Source of the DNA: Malurus cyaneus samueli
Lineage: Eukaryota > Chordata > Aves > Passeriformes > Maluridae
Length of the DNA: 64,000 nucleotides
NCBI GenBank assembly: GCA_009741485.1
Contig: CM019217.1
Coordinates: forward strand, 36,279,859 to 36,343,858
Direction: 5' to 3'
In this document: piece after piece, positions 36,301 through 49,800 of the stretch
How the letters are laid out: each line of letters starts with the position of its first letter
Numbering within the stretch: position 1 is the first letter of the stretch
Made by a program: the position numbers and the translations under genes
The notes under the pieces: model-generated
What the model was told of the DNA's origin: nothing
Databases searched by the model: none
What the model saw: only the letters and a program-made list of their open reading frames with translations

Positions 36301-39300
36301 ACAAAGTGTACCAGGTTTCTACTCTACAGCCACCCTCAAAACATATCAGTAATGTTCAAATTATGCAATGTATTTGGCCAGCATAAAAATTCAGAATTTA
36401 TTCAAATACTATTACACAACTTTCTATGGAAATGTACTAGCAATATCAAACCTTCACACTCTCTACTTTATTTGTGACTATCTGCAGGACTTCTGTGAAC
36501 CTGGTGCTGCTTCACAGCATCAGACAACACAATTTGGAAAAGCATTGAGACCTTCCTAAAACACATCCAATTCTTAAGACACAATGTGAAACCAACTAAA
36601 AGAGCAAGTTAACTTTTTTTCCTCTCTAGTAGCTCTACTACTCTGTTTACCTGTAAGAAGTCACGCCTTCTTCAAAGTAATCTCAAATGTAATTTGAAAA
36701 AGAAAACTGAAAAATAAGCTTTTTCAATGTGAATGTTGAATATTTCCACTGGGAAAACTGCAAAGAAAATTAAGCATGAAATAAATTTAAATGAACTTTA
36801 TAATAATATCACCCTCAGTTACTCATGTAACTTTCTCCATCAAAAACTTCAAAAATGTTATTCACCGATATCTGAGGTTACATGAATACTATTTCTGGTG
36901 GAAAAAGTCAGAGTTTTCAACAAAGGTTAGGAAAAGTTACAATGAAAAAGTGTCACTGCCTTGAGTGAGAAATAAGCAACCTTGTAGAAGGATTTAGGTG
37001 AAACTTTGGTGAGAGGTTTTATTTAGCAATTTACCTTAATACCAGCTTGTAGCCCTCTTATTGCTGGATATTATCAGATGATTAGAACAATAATATAGGA
37101 TTTCAAAGTTAACTTTTCACCTTATCTTTTGTATCTGGTCCTCCTACGCCATTTCAAAAAAAAAAACCTAGACAGACCCTGCTGGGTTAGATGACCCAGC
37201 ATATCTCAATACAGACAGCTCTTTCCAGACAAGACTGCTTGTTCTACAAAAATCTACAATGCTGGGATTTCCACAATTCTATCACATGTCCCTTCCTTCA
37301 TAGATTTCACTCAGAAGAAGCTTTCATATATTCAAATCTGAATTTTGTTTTACAGATTTCATCCTGTTGTACTGGATTTCAGCTCAATGAATAATACTAA
37401 ATGATTCCTTATTGTTTTTATCTGAACTAATAGTATCAAGACAGAGATGCAGGTCATGTCACAGCTGAGTGTCAACAAAATAGAGATACCAAACAGAGGC
37501 CACCAAGCACTCTAAAAGGGAAGGGAAACTCTTACAGTTAGTATGAGATACACTGGGAACCAGCACAGCGATGCAAACTTTCAAAATAACTTACACTGCC
37601 AACTATTCTGTTTAGTAAATAATTAGTAACTGACCAATGTACTTTAAATTTCAAAACTAAGAGCAATGTGAAGAGTTATTATGCAACAGAAAGAGGAGGA
37701 GTATAATGTTCACATCCTTTTCACATAGCAGTATCATTTTACGCTGAACTAGCTGAATAAAAATAGACCATATAAAAAGGATTTTAGCAGCACTGTTCAG
37801 TCTTTCAGGATGTTGTATATCTGTATTATTTTCTCCATGAGTGTTTTGGAATTTTTATTCAGAAGCCCCACAAAGGAAAGCCTTACTATGAAACACCTCA
37901 AGTCTGGCTGACTTTTGCAAGGCCACAGAAATGTTCCTACTCTGAAATGTATATTTAATTGGAAGGTATTTACTGTTTGGAGCAGCAGAATAACACAATA
38001 GACTCCAGCTGCCTGAGAGCTCAATAGCAAATCACCTTGCAATTTTCAGATCCTTTCTCTACCATACTAAAATTCTGATACAAATTCAGCATGAAGAAAA
38101 CTGGATTCTCATTTCTCTCATCCGTTCTTCTTTCCTTTATTTCTCACTCCATGTTCAACAGTGTGAACTTTGTGTGTATATACATTTCATTAACTATTGT
38201 CTGAGAACTATTTATCCAGAAATCCTAAAATGGTTAGTGTTCCCCGTTAAACTGTTCAAGCTGCAGCCTTTCCACAAAGGAAGGTTTCTACACCTGCACA
38301 GAAGTGTAATGGCACCTGGCAAACCCCGTTATTTCCAGAACATGAATGGGTTAAACTTTAATTTGTTATGATGGAAGCCAGCAGTGCAGAGTCATCCCAC
38401 AATGAAAAGAAACACCACGTTGCAACACAAAGGTCTCTGAACAGCCCGTACAACCGTCAGTTGATATCACGTCAATGCTAATTAAGTAAAGTTGACACAA
38501 CTTTTGTAAGAACATATGGAGAAAGATGCCTCAGCCTGGGAAAACTGCATAGTTTTCTTGAGTAACACAGTTTTGAGAAGTATCTGATGTATAAAACACT
38601 TGCCAATTCTACCTGGGAAAGGGACAAGTATTATATGTGTGTACTCAAATCTGAAAGGGAAAGAACGTTAATCTGCTTGAATGCCACTGAAGTAACATGT
38701 AATAAGTAGATAGTGCGAGAAATAAAAATAAAGTATTTGTACAAAGTAATTCAGATTCCAAGGTAGAAGGATTCCTGGTGCCTGTGGTGGACAGAAATTC
38801 ACTAATAATACACATTATTACAATGATACAACTCTCTTTTCTGAAGAGTTGCTAGACAGGACAAAACTATTGGCTTCATAAAACCTGCAACACAAATGCA
38901 CAACAAAAAGGTAATAATCACTTCACTGATCATAAAACTAATGCTTTACATTTCTTTTAAACAAAATAATAGTTATATGTGCTTAATTTCAGCTGTTTTA
39001 CAGATAATTACACTGGGCTATTTTATGTGTTAGCTACTCATATGCTGTAATCTGAATATTTTCCATGCAAACAGATTATTCATTAAAGCCAAGGAGTACT
39101 CTCTTTTAAATAGGTAAGAAGGACAGATCAATACACTCTTCACATGCAGCACCGTAGTCTCAAGCTTATTAGGACAGGAATAGAAAAGACCTTGACTCTG
39201 TGAGCACTGCTCAGCAATAATAACAACGGTCCTGCATTATCAACACTGTTTTGGTCACAAATACTAAACATAGCACCATGTAAGCTGCTGTAAAGAACAT

Positions 39301-40199
39301 GAACTCTATCCCAGCCAAAATTAATATGTTCACAAACACCAACAAAAAATAATCAAAACAAATTAAAATTTTTAATAACATGTAGGCCAAATATGCAACA
39401 GAGTCAGCTCAAACCGTTAAAAAAAAAAAAAAAAAGAGAGAAAAAAATCTAAGAGAAGGGGTAGAGGCAGTTTCTCAGAAATCACTACCTATTCAACATT
39501 TTTCACTTATCAAATTCTAAAGGCAGTTGTGTACTTTACAGTAATTTTTTAATTAATTTTCCTATGAAAGCAAGCATAGTAGACATAACCCAAACAGCTA
39601 CTTCAAGATTTCAAGTCAATTTTTTTTGAGAAAAGGAATTTAATGAACATTTAACAGTAAACATGTTAAATTTGAGATATTTGAGCACTGAAAAATATGA
39701 AAAATTGCAAAATTATTTCTGAGTGTTTTCATCTCAGTACAGGAGAATTCTCTTTTAAAAAGACAAATAGGAGAGCTGAAAAAAATCTTGGATGTTTTTG
39801 CACGTGAATGGTAGCCTCAAAAGCAGGTACAAGGTCAGGGAGAAACCAATAACACAGAAGGTGAAATGCAATGAAAATTACAGGGCTTTTTCCCTCTCAA
39901 TTTAAAGAAAAAAAAAAAACCCAAAACGTAGTTTAAGAGTATTTATTGAAAAGATTAATTTTACAGACACCCAGACACCAGTGTATGTTTGTTAAGAAAA
40001 GTGCCTGTCATATCTTTTTCTTTTTTTTTTGTGCAGTATGTATCAGCCAAATTAAATACCTAAAACTGAAAACAAATTAGCAAATTATTTTCAGAAAATC
40101 AAGGACATGAACAAGTAAGGCCAGTAAAAAGTGTGAATGGTGTTTTCTCTCCTATTTGTATTTCTAAAAGAAACATAAGTTATTAGTTCACACAATGAA

Positions 40200-40545
40200 A
40201 CTATTTTGGCTGGATGAAGAGCAGTGGTCACCATGGCCTGAGGCACTGCACAAGCAACAAAAAGCAGTAGTTGTATGTGGCCGCACCAGCAAGGAGGTCA
40301 AAGGCATTGCCTGACAGCTGCGCAAAATAAGCATCACACTGCTTTTCTCCTGAAGCAAGCGAGCTCCCCATGAGCTGGGAGCATGTGGCCAACAGTCGAG
40401 TATAGCTGAGCACTGAATTGTGAAGATCGCTTCAAGGCGGTAGAGGGTTCAGAGTGACTGTCACAACAAGACAGTAGGGGGTTCAGAGTGACTGTCACAG
40501 CAGGGAGAATAGCATGAGGTCCCAATTAAAATGATTTGGCTGAGA
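40200..40545. other. GC-richer unique block with CpGs
   Basis: About 345 bp markedly richer in GC than the neighbouring sequence. Minus-strand open frames span 40228-40413 and 40334-40525; one contains SSLASGEKQCDAYFAQLSGN followed by AFDLLAGAATYNYC. I do not recognise it. It also contains the 34-bp duplication. It could be an exon of a non-coding transcript, a degraded coding exon or an unlisted repeat. Confidence 0.3.
40440..40502. repeat. 34-bp tandem duplication (about 1.9 copies)
   Basis: A unit beginning GTAGAGGGTTCAGAGTGACT starts at 40440 and again at 40474 with one early substitution. The shared part runs through GACTGTCACA. The near identity suggests a recent duplication. Confidence 0.93.
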
Positions 40546-41089
40546 TGCAAAGACTACTGTAAGCAAGAGGAGCAAGCACATCCACTCCGTGGAGAACAAA
40601 TTTATTCTGCTGTCCAATCTACATCAAAGTGACTTTCCTCTTATCTGAGCCATTTGCCACTTTAAATACTATAAATTAGCAGAACTTTTGTTGATATGAA
40701 CCCAGCATTCACAGAAATTCGAGGAAACACCCATCAAACCTCAAGTGTAAAGAAACGCACTAAGGACTGTGAAAAAAAGCTGCAGCAGTAGCAAAACCTA
40801 GCTGCGGCAGTAAAGTTTGTTGCTGTATTTTGACACTAGAGATTGCCAATATCTACAGCAGTGACAAATAAACATGCATAAGTTACTGATTATAAAACTG
40901 CTGCTAGTATGACATTGTCAGTTCCTCATGTTGCATCCTCATACAGTGAGTGCTGGTATGCTGCAAACAAAACTGAAAATGTCTACTAATGTTTATTAGC
41001 AGCTTCTCTTTATTTCAAAGGATGAATCATCTCTTGGCTCCCCGAAACTCTGAGTTAATCTTAGCCACTCCTGCACTGACTCATACTCA

Positions 41090-41134
41090 CTATTATTATT
41101 ATTATTATTATATTAATTATTATTATATTATTAG
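41090..41134. repeat. (ATT)n microsatellite
   Basis: Imperfect trinucleotide run of ATT/TAT units. Confidence 0.93.
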
Positions 41135-42027
41135 GAGTCCAGTGAGCTACTCCAGTCCATGTTACTAGTGCCATAACACATCTGATTCATCCCGAACAGC
41201 ATATTGCCTCTGAACACAGTATGATGCCATGATGTACGGGAAAATGGAAACACAAAATCGGAAATACAAAGTAAATTTGTTAAAGGATAAGCAAGTGGAC
41301 AAGACCCTTGATAGCTCTCAATAACGTATTGTTTTGGAGTGATTGAGATTGATTTAGAAAATAAGAGCCTACAAAGTTCTAAGGAAATAGAGAAGGAAAT
41401 CATTCACTTGCAGACAGGGCATCATCAGCTGAGAGCTTCCTTTTTTGTGCTTTTGCCTTAAGAAAAACAAGGGGAAATGCACTGTGACCTCTAGAGATCA
41501 TTTTCATCATTCCATTTTCTCCAGAATTTTGAAGCTCCTACTGTAAATGTGTGCATACCTGGTAATGTCTCCACTAAAGGATGATGCTATAAGCAAAGCC
41601 CACTCCACCACATACAACAGGTGCTTATCATGAGGTCCAGAGCAAGTCAGGCTTGTCAGGGCTCCACACGTGAGTCTTTACAAATCCAGAGCTACCTTAC
41701 TAGAAACATGTAAAATGAAAGGTCCTATTCCTTAGACCTATCAGTTAAACATTCCTTTGCTAAGGATCTCAGGAACCACAAAAGCAAAAAATGCAGCAGC
41801 ATGATCCCTTAATGGGCTACTTCACTTCGGGTTACAAATCTTCTGCAGTGACTCCCATCAGTACAAAGCACAGCACTCCCAACAGGTACAAAATATCATG
41901 GCACAGACAATACAGCCAAAAACCCTACCCAGCTCTAACAATTATGTGGTCTACTGCCTCTACGCTAAAGCAGCATCCTGCTCCTGCAGAGCTGGTTTCT
42001 TGGGTTTGCTGATACTTTTTGTGTGGG

Positions 42028-42028
<1 letters not shown>

Positions 42029-42058
<30 letters not shown>

Positions 42059-42060
42059 TA
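42029..42060. repeat. (TA)n followed by T run
   Basis: Six TA units run into about 19 T. Confidence 0.9.
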
Positions 42061-42092
42061 TTCAGGTGACATTTCCATTTCTTGTTTCTCAC

Positions 42093-42136
42093 ACTAGATT
42101 TTCCTACTAGATTTTCCCACTAGATTTTCCTACTAG
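42093..42136. repeat. 13-bp minisatellite, 3.4 copies
   Basis: The unit ACTAGATTTTCCY occurs three times exactly except for the last base, then a partial ACTAG. Confidence 0.93.
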
Positions 42137-42673
42137 GAAACTGAAAAGGAGACTAATACATGGGTCCATCAATCCACAAGCTGGGGAGGTCATTTGAATT
42201 AAAATATACTCGTGAGCTTGCTTAGTCTGCAATGCACAATCCCCATGGAAGTGTTATTCTAATTGAAGTGATCTGAGTGTGAAAATAACTAAATAAAATA
42301 GCATAATTGTATTATATTGTACACAGAGCTGGAAAGATAAGACCAAGTGGAAAAATAACAGTCTTAATTCTAAAAAGGTAAGATACCTTTCATTGCTTCT
42401 CATATCTTCTTTCGTAAATGCAAAGTCAAAAATCTGCTACATAGAATTTAACATAGAGCATGATTGCCAGACATGATGGTTTGCCTGCATTATAGCTTTC
42501 AATATTCACAAACATAACTATTGTATAGGATAAACCTAATTGCTAGCAATAATCCCTCTTCCCTCTCACAGTTGAAACCACTTTATTCAAAAAAGTAACC
42601 TTAATTAAGTTTGACGTTCTGCTCTGTGCAAGGACCACATGCATATTCTCCCACACTCTGAATCACTCAATAA

Positions 42674-43012
42674 CCATAGAATCATTTAGGTTGGAAAAGA
42701 CCTTTGAGAACATCAAGTCCAATCATTAACCCAGCGCTTCCAAGTCCACCACTAAAACATGACCCTGAGCACCACATCTACACCTCTTTTAAATACCTCT
42801 GGGGCTGGTGACTTAACCACTTCCCTGGGCAGCCTTTTCTAATGCTTGGTAGTCCTTTCGGTGAGGAAGTTTTGCCTCATATCCAATCTAAACTTCCCCT
42901 GGCACAACTTGAGGCCATTTCCTCTTGCACTATAGTTTATTATCTAGGAGAACAGACTGACCCCCACCTGGTTACAATCTCATTTCAGGTAATTGTAGAG
43001 AGTGATGTATCC
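42674..43012 (-). mobile_element. CR1 LINE, 3' end fragment
   Basis: It begins CATAGAATCATTTAGGTTGG followed by AAAAGACCTTTGAGAA, the reversed CR1 tail, and continues through the antisense 3' UTR and ORF2 end. Recognisable blocks include CCAAGTCCACCACTAAAACA, ACTTCCCTGGGCAGCC and CCTGGTTACAATCTCATTTC. At about 340 bp it is longer than the other antisense CR1 tails here. Open frames inside it (42842-43069) are shadows. The match fades around 43010. Confidence 0.92.
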
Positions 43013-46000
43013 TTCCTCTACCCCTGTAAAGGATGCACACCATGCTCCCTTTTTGAAAAGGCTCTCTAAGCCTTTCTTCTTAACATTTTGTTCCAGTGCC
43101 TACTTTTTTTTGACTGTTCTGATGGCTCTTCCTTCTACTTACCAGTGTTTAAAAGTTGTTTCCTTTTGTCCCTTGAAATTCATGTCATCAAAGCTCCTAG
43201 TTGTCTGGGTTTTGTAATCCAAAATTCCTTTTACAAGCTCTTGAGACTGACAAGATTATTGCTTCTTTCCTTGGAGCACATAGCTTTCCCCTTCAAATTT
43301 TTCTCTCTTCTTTCCTGATGAAGCTTTTGCCATCTGAACAAATGAGAACATTTGAAGGTGAATGAGGTAAATCTGGGTTTAGTCAATCCATCTATCTTAT
43401 TCATCTTCAAATTTGAAATGCAAGAAACAAATTATTTCATGTGTATTGTTTATCTTTTCCATCTAACTGCATAAAGCCAATATAAATCCGTTCAGTAAAG
43501 CAGCAAGAATTGACGTGACTTTGATGATAGATCTGTAACAGTTTTGTTACATAGATAACTATGATTTTAGTGACAAGAATTCAATTTATGTACAGCAATT
43601 CTCTTCTAAGTAATAAAACACATTGCTATCAGTGTTGGATGAGATATAAAAGGACAGCTTTAAGTCTGATTAAAATTCAATGGCCTATTTTAGCACACAT
43701 AACTACGCAGGACTTGCACTTGAATGCACTGCAGAGTACTGACATTGATGTCATGAAGAAGTGTGATCTGAAACAGAGAAAACTGAGAATCAAGCAGGCT
43801 GGCACTGAGCGTGCCAAGAAACTGGCACACTTTGTGACTCAGCTCTGGGACAGAACCTCATTGACCCAATAAACAAAATGAGACAAATTGTTTTCAAGAA
43901 AAAAATCTATTCTGAAGGCAATCAGAAAAGTCATTTCCCACACAAAGTTCATGTCAGTTCTTTCCTCAGAATGCTGAGGAATAACTGAAAATCTCCTAGT
44001 AGTAAACCTTAATTCTCTCATCTTGACTTTTAAACACAGTAGTGAAGCTCAGTCCTTTCTAGGCCACTTCTCTATGTAAACAGTTTGCTATGAACAATAA
44101 AATAATCCTGTCTCCAGCTTCTTTATAATTTTTAATATAAAAATCCCCTCCTTTTAAAGTTTTCACTGGGCAATGCAAACTACCTCATTTTCCACAGTAT
44201 TCCTCCATTCCTAATTTTTAATTTAATTTTTCCTGTATTTAATTTATAAATGTGAATTATTTTCACTGGCTCACTAACACTGGAATGCAAGGTATAAGCT
44301 ATCTGTCATGCTTGATGTGTCATGTTTGGTTTGGCTAAAAATTTTCAGCCAAGTAAACTCAATGGGGGTTTGTTATCTCTATGTAACTTTGATTGTAAAT
44401 TCCTCAGGGCAGTGACTGAGACCTCAACAAGGTAGTGGAATTTACTAAACAAACATCAGTATTTAACCTGTACAGTAAATTTCCATGACTACACTGACAA
44501 ACACATTGCCAAACACTTCTCACTACAATAATTTTCTGTCAACTAGCAAAATTCCTGATCAGAAACTGATGTAAATTAAAGAAGCCAATTGAAAATGTAT
44601 GATAACGTAGAAAACCTTAACACAAATCCTACTGGGCACCAAAATAATAAACATTTTTTGCACCAAATCACTAGTTATTGATAGAACATATTCTTTATTG
44701 GCTACCTTGCATGCACTGTCAATTCTTTCCATCCTTACTACACTCACAGAGTCATATAACACACAAAACAGCCATATTGCTAACCAGTAACATACCTGTG
44801 TGAAGCACTAAAAGCCTCAACACTTCCCTGAAACCCACACAGATTTGGCTGTGCCAGCTAGATAAGAAATAGGCCAAAAGGACAAAGACAAACTTTTTAG
44901 GCCTCCAAGACTGCAGAATAGATTTTGTGCACTGCCGCAACATGGCAAGGTATTCCACACAGATAAACACCATTACATTTTACATGGTGATGAAAGACAG
45001 TTCCTTCTTACTGAAGCTCCCCTCATTTTTTACCCCACTTTCCCATGGCTGTAATCAAATCAAGTTGTAGGAAGCCTAACCTTCACATTCTGGCTTTTTG
45101 TTATTGTTACACTCAACTTGGAGCAAGCCAGCTTAGTGGCAAATTATTGGGATTTTAAACACAGTTGAGTTTTTTACACTGTCAGATTGCATGCTGTAGC
45201 AGTCACCTGGTACTCACACATTCCTCAAAAAAACATCCAAGAAACTTCCTATCACTTCTACTTGAATGACAATTTTACCAATGAAATCAACTGTAGTTGT
45301 ACACTAGAGATTCAACATGCTCTTAATGCCTTATTTGGGCAAGGAACACTGTGTTTGACCCTTATTCTTTTCTTTTGCCTTTTCAAGTACTTGGGAACAC
45401 AGGTAGAGGTAGCTTATTTTAGTTAAATTCCAGAAAATTAAATAACTTACATTTTAAAAATTAGATCACTTAACCTTAACTGAAAATGATCAAGCACTGT
45501 GTGCAAAAGCCAGCTGGAGCACTTATCAGTGGAAAATGTTTATTATTCTGATCAGAGCAAGACATCACCAGCTTAACCGCACGCATTTAGTGAAAAAAAA
45601 AAAAAAAAAAAAAAAAACCCCCAAAAAAACCCTAAACAGCATGCTGGGAATAGTTTCAAATCACAGTTTCTGTTGCTTAAGAGCATAATCCTGCCTTGCT
45701 TTCAAACAGCAGTTTACAGCAAGCAGAGGACTGAATGCATTATGAGGCCTTTAAGAATACACACACAAGTAAATGGGTATCCAAGGAAAGTTCTACACAC
45801 ATAGAAATTCTGACCATACAGTAATGCACAGAAGTCTGTTTTCAAACGTTTGGTAAAGCAAATTCAGCTAAAAAGTATCATTACTCTCCAGCTTCCAAGA
45901 TTAGACTTTATCAGCCCAGTAGGGATATTTTCAAAATATAATGTGCTCATTGCTTAGAGAGGTTATGGTTTCTAACCACAAAACAAAGAGTAAGAAAATG

Positions 46001-46044
46001 GTTATATGTATTTTAAATAAATTATAATAAAACCCAGCAGTGAT
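43013..46044. other. Intergenic region between CR1 fragment and LTR-2
   Basis: AT-rich unique sequence without a recognisable gene. It contains a 103-codon open frame at 43561-43872 whose last third looks protein-like but is unrecognised, and a 25-base A run. Confidence 0.65.
45593..45617 (+). repeat. Poly(A) run, 25 bases
   Basis: Uninterrupted A run followed by an A/C-rich stretch. No mobile-element body is recognisable before it. Confidence 0.9.
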
Positions 46045-46049
46045 AGAAG
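46045..46049. repeat. Target-site duplication AGAAG, left of LTR-2
   Basis: Identical to the 5 bases after LTR-2. Confidence 0.92.
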
Positions 46050-46812
46050 TGTCTTGGGTTGATGTTGTGCCAATACTGTATTCCTATATTCATCCACTTG
46101 TATGCCCAAAAGATGCTTGTGCCTTTAAATCTGACCCGGAACCAGGGGCAGGCGTGGCTGGGAAGGCGGCGCGGGCGGTTTAAAAGCCGGGACTGCCGCA
46201 CAGCTGTCGGCTTTTGCAGCTCAGCTCGTTTGCTTTTGAGCTCAGCTCGGCACCATGGGAGGTCCTGCTCACAGCAGGCAGAGGTGTTACATTGTTGCCA
46301 TTTAACTAGACTGGGTTTGTTAGCTTGGGCAAACAGCTTTCCCTGGAGAGATACCCTCTGTGGCTGCTTTGATTCTGCTTCTGGAGAAATTCGGGGGCCG
46401 GTGTCCCGGACTCCGGAAGAAGCCAAGCCAGAGACAGAAAAACATACTTAAACCCTCTGTTTCATCCGCAGTGAGGAAAAGGACTATCCAGATTTTGCCA
46501 CTGTTGCGGGAGCGGCCATGTGGGTTTTTCTTTCGGTTTCTTTTTCCCCTGGGGACGGGAGCCGCCATTTTCTCTGCAGCACGTGGCCGAGCGGGAGGAA
46601 GCAGCGGGTGTTCCTGGGCTTTTAAATATCTAACAGTTAGTTTGTATCTGTGTCTTGTGGGCATTGTGTTTTATTAATGAACTACTTCATTTTTTTTCTC
46701 TTCACTTTTGCCCAAACATCTATTTCATACTGGTGGGGAAAAAAAACCCACTTCAGAGGAAACATTTATTCTGTAACATTTTTCTCTGAAATCATTGTCT
46801 CAAACCGAGACA
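46050..46812 (+). mobile_element. Solo LTR of an avian endogenous retrovirus (LTR-2)
   Basis: A 763-bp element begins TGTCTTGGGTTGA and ends CAAACCGAGACA. A perfect 5-bp duplication AGAAG flanks it (46045-46049 and 46813-46817). The interior is strongly CpG-rich, with a TATA-like TTTAAAAG at 46179-46186 inside a GC-rich core, fitting a U3 promoter read in + direction. Its terminal CAAACC[AG]AGACA is shared with LTR-1, and both start TGT..TGGGTT, so the two belong to related groups, though the bodies differ. Nothing retroviral lies beyond the duplications, so this is a solo LTR. Open frames of 105-145 codons overlapping it are compositional. Confidence 0.94.
46179..46186 (+). promoter_or_regulatory. 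TATA-like element in LTR-2
   Basis: TTTAAAAG stands between GC-rich flanks, about 130 bp into the LTR, a position suited to a U3 core promoter. Transcription would start roughly 25-30 bases downstream. Activity is not known. Confidence 0.5.
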
Positions 46813-46817
46813 AGAAG
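46813..46817. repeat. Target-site duplication AGAAG, right of LTR-2
   Basis: Matches the left copy exactly and fixes the right end of LTR-2 after ...GAGACA. Confidence 0.92.
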
Positions 46818-49800
46818 TTACTGAAATCCTGTATTACCCAGGATCTGACTAAATACAATAATACAACATTCAGCAGTTATTTTGCTGTTATAAATGGCTG
46901 GGTTACCACTAATCCTCCCTCGGGTTTTACAGAACTATTTATTAGCTCAGAAAAGTTTAAAAACATGCACCTACACTGCCATCTTGTGAAAATATCCATT
47001 TTTCATTTATTATCTTTGCTGGATGAAACACCCATTCAAAAGGAAATTTCCTTTCCTTTTAGTACACTGCTCTTACCTATCAGATAAGTAAACGTTGTTG
47101 TTGTTTTGTTTTTTTTTTTTTAAATAGGATAGTATCAGTTTAACTTCAACTCAGTTTTCTACTGTATAACATAAAAGCAATGAGACAAATTATGCATAAA
47201 CTTGTACTTTGAAGGGCAACTGAGATAACACCAACAACTCAAAGACAAAAAGTTGTATTACACTGAATGCAGCTCAATGACCAGTTGGTATGTTCTCATT
47301 TTCCAGAACCATATTTATAAAATCCCCCTTTCAAACACATCCTCTCACATGCAATTTAAACAGCACCTGCTCTGTATCTCAAATAATGCCATCAATACCA
47401 TGTGTACAACATCTCTCACCCCTGGAGGAGCTCTCACTGAGCAGAATTCATGCTCCGAGTGGGAATAGTCCACCACAAACATAAAAGAAGCACTTCATTC
47501 CTCTTTACAGGTTAAAACACACCTCCATTTCACTTTAGGCTGTAGGAACCACAATTTACTGTACCACCCAGGCTGTAAATAAACATTAATCACTTCCAAA
47601 TGGTTATATCAGCTAGACTCAGAAACAGAATAACAACTTGCCTGATCTTCTACTTTCATGGAATTTTTTTATATCGACACTGATAATCTTGAAGGGAGTA
47701 TTCAGAAATGTTAAAAAAGCAAAAAAAAAAAAAACCCAAAAAATACAGGGCACAAAACTCTGCAGCACAAACAAAAACTGCAGCAAAATTAGAGCTGGTA
47801 TCTAGTCTGAAGTTTTACAAACGTGCTCTGATGCCTCTTGTTTGGGCTGTTTGATATATTTTAAAAAGAGGTATTCCAGTCTTCCCCATTTTTAGCTGGA
47901 CCAACTTATCTTCAAGTTAATATTCCTGAATATTCTCCCTTATCAATCTCTACCACACTTCCAGGACCACTGTGAATATGAATTCATCTTGATGCACATT
48001 ATATTTCCCAAACAGCTACAAAAATTATATTGGCATACTTGAGCTCACAAAAATTATACAGTATTTTATTAAAACAGTGATACTGTATTGTCTTCAGCAA
48101 GAAGACTAAGAATTCTAAGATCCTGAATGCCACAAAAGAGACCATTTTGGTCCTATTTACCCCCAAAACACATGCCAGCCTTTGTGCATCATGTATAGGT
48201 CAGAGATTACTGTGCAAAGTGGGGTGGGAGACATGGAAGATGTTTCGCTTGAGTAAAAATGGCAACAACAAATAAGGCCCTCCTTAATTATGATGGACTA
48301 TGAGAGAGACAATCAGTACGTCTACTCACACCAGAAATAACATTTGCTACTGGAAGAGAAAAGAGAAATTTTATGTCAGTAAGTGGAGAGTTCAAGAATG
48401 TAGCATAACAATTAGCTGCTATCACATAGTATTTTACTGCTGAAGAGACCTTAAAATCTTAATAAAATTCTGCACACCTCAGTATGGCAGATTTCAGAAT
48501 GAGACAAACAACAATAAATTTTCTGACTGAAAGAAGTGAAGGCTTTTACAGTCAGAATTGACTGTAAAAATAAAGTTAGAATCATGATATATAGGAGGAC
48601 AACATGCCTGGAGATAGGTGCAATTTCCAATCACAAAAACCCAGCTATTTTTAATTTCAACCACGCCTTTAAAAACCAGACACAAAATCCAAGAAACACC
48701 TAAGCAGTTCCCTTCACACAAATTGCTGTTTGGATGGGCAGCTTAAATGCGTTCATTTCTTTCACTGCTACTGTGCTGAGCTGGAGCTTGTGTAAGCAAC
48801 GAGCACAGATCTATCAAAAATATTCTGGTTGTACCCTACAAATATAAGATCATCATCTACACAGCCTGTTAAGTTGGCCTGTCTGATAAATTTACATGTT
48901 TGTTAAAATGGAGATGTTGATGTGCTTTAAAACCAAGTGTAAAGGTAAAACTTCTACTTCCACAACAAGCACTATATTAAAGTTTTGTAAAGCTGCAAAG
49001 AAGCTTAAATGTTTTAGATTATAAAAATGGTTACTTTATATATTACTTTAATATAAATGGTTACTTATCTAAGCATGTGAATTAGTACACATCCTGCTCT
49101 TCTTCTTTCCTCTGTCCTCAGGCTCTTCTACAAGGGCAGCTTCAGCATCACATTCTGGCCCAGGTCAGAAACCCTCATCCCCCACTGCTGCAGATCCATT
49201 TGTGAGAAACAATAATAAAATCATAAGAAAGTTTTATGTAGTAGATTTATTTTTCATAAATAAATATTATTCAATTAATAATATGTGAATATTGTATACT
49301 GTGAAGTTATTTTCTCAGAGACATATCGGGGAATGTACTGTTCATAACAGTCTGGGATTTCAAGCATATGAGAGGAAATTGAAGGTGTGGAGGAGTTTCA
49401 AATGAAGATTAAATCCAGGTAGAAATGGGAGAAATTATGAAACCACCTGTTTATGAAGTTTCAATAAATGATAACAAGCATGAAAATTACGATAAAGAAA
49501 CATCCAGTCTTTTGAAACAATGTACACATAAATGTATATCTGTACATTTGCTGTAAGACTAAATACACTTTCTGTATCTTAGCATGGCAGCTATCTCTGT
49601 CTTTGTCTTGACCAATGTATGACAAGTTTTAATAGTGAATATAAAAAAAAAAAAACTTCATCAAATAATTTCCACTTCAAACAGAGGACTTGGCACTATA
49701 TAAGTAAGTAAAAAACATATGGGTAGCATACCAGCACAGAAAATGACAGGTCTGTAAGTGTGCACCATCCTCCTGATGGCCATTATTATTATATAAGCGC

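Larger units (their letters stand above)
24829..42673. other. Intergenic region between LTR-1 and a CR1 tail
   Basis: About 18 kb without a recognisable gene. It is AT-rich unique sequence with three short CR1 tails (near 25.46, 29.89 and 33.28 kb), paired hairpins at 25.5 kb, simple repeats and several open frames of 60-120 codons. The notable ones have their own entries; I treat the rest as chance. Confidence 0.65.

Noticed and set aside
46022..46677. Open frames of 105-134 codons on both strands near 46.0-46.7 kb
   Set aside because: They fall within LTR-2 and show no domain.
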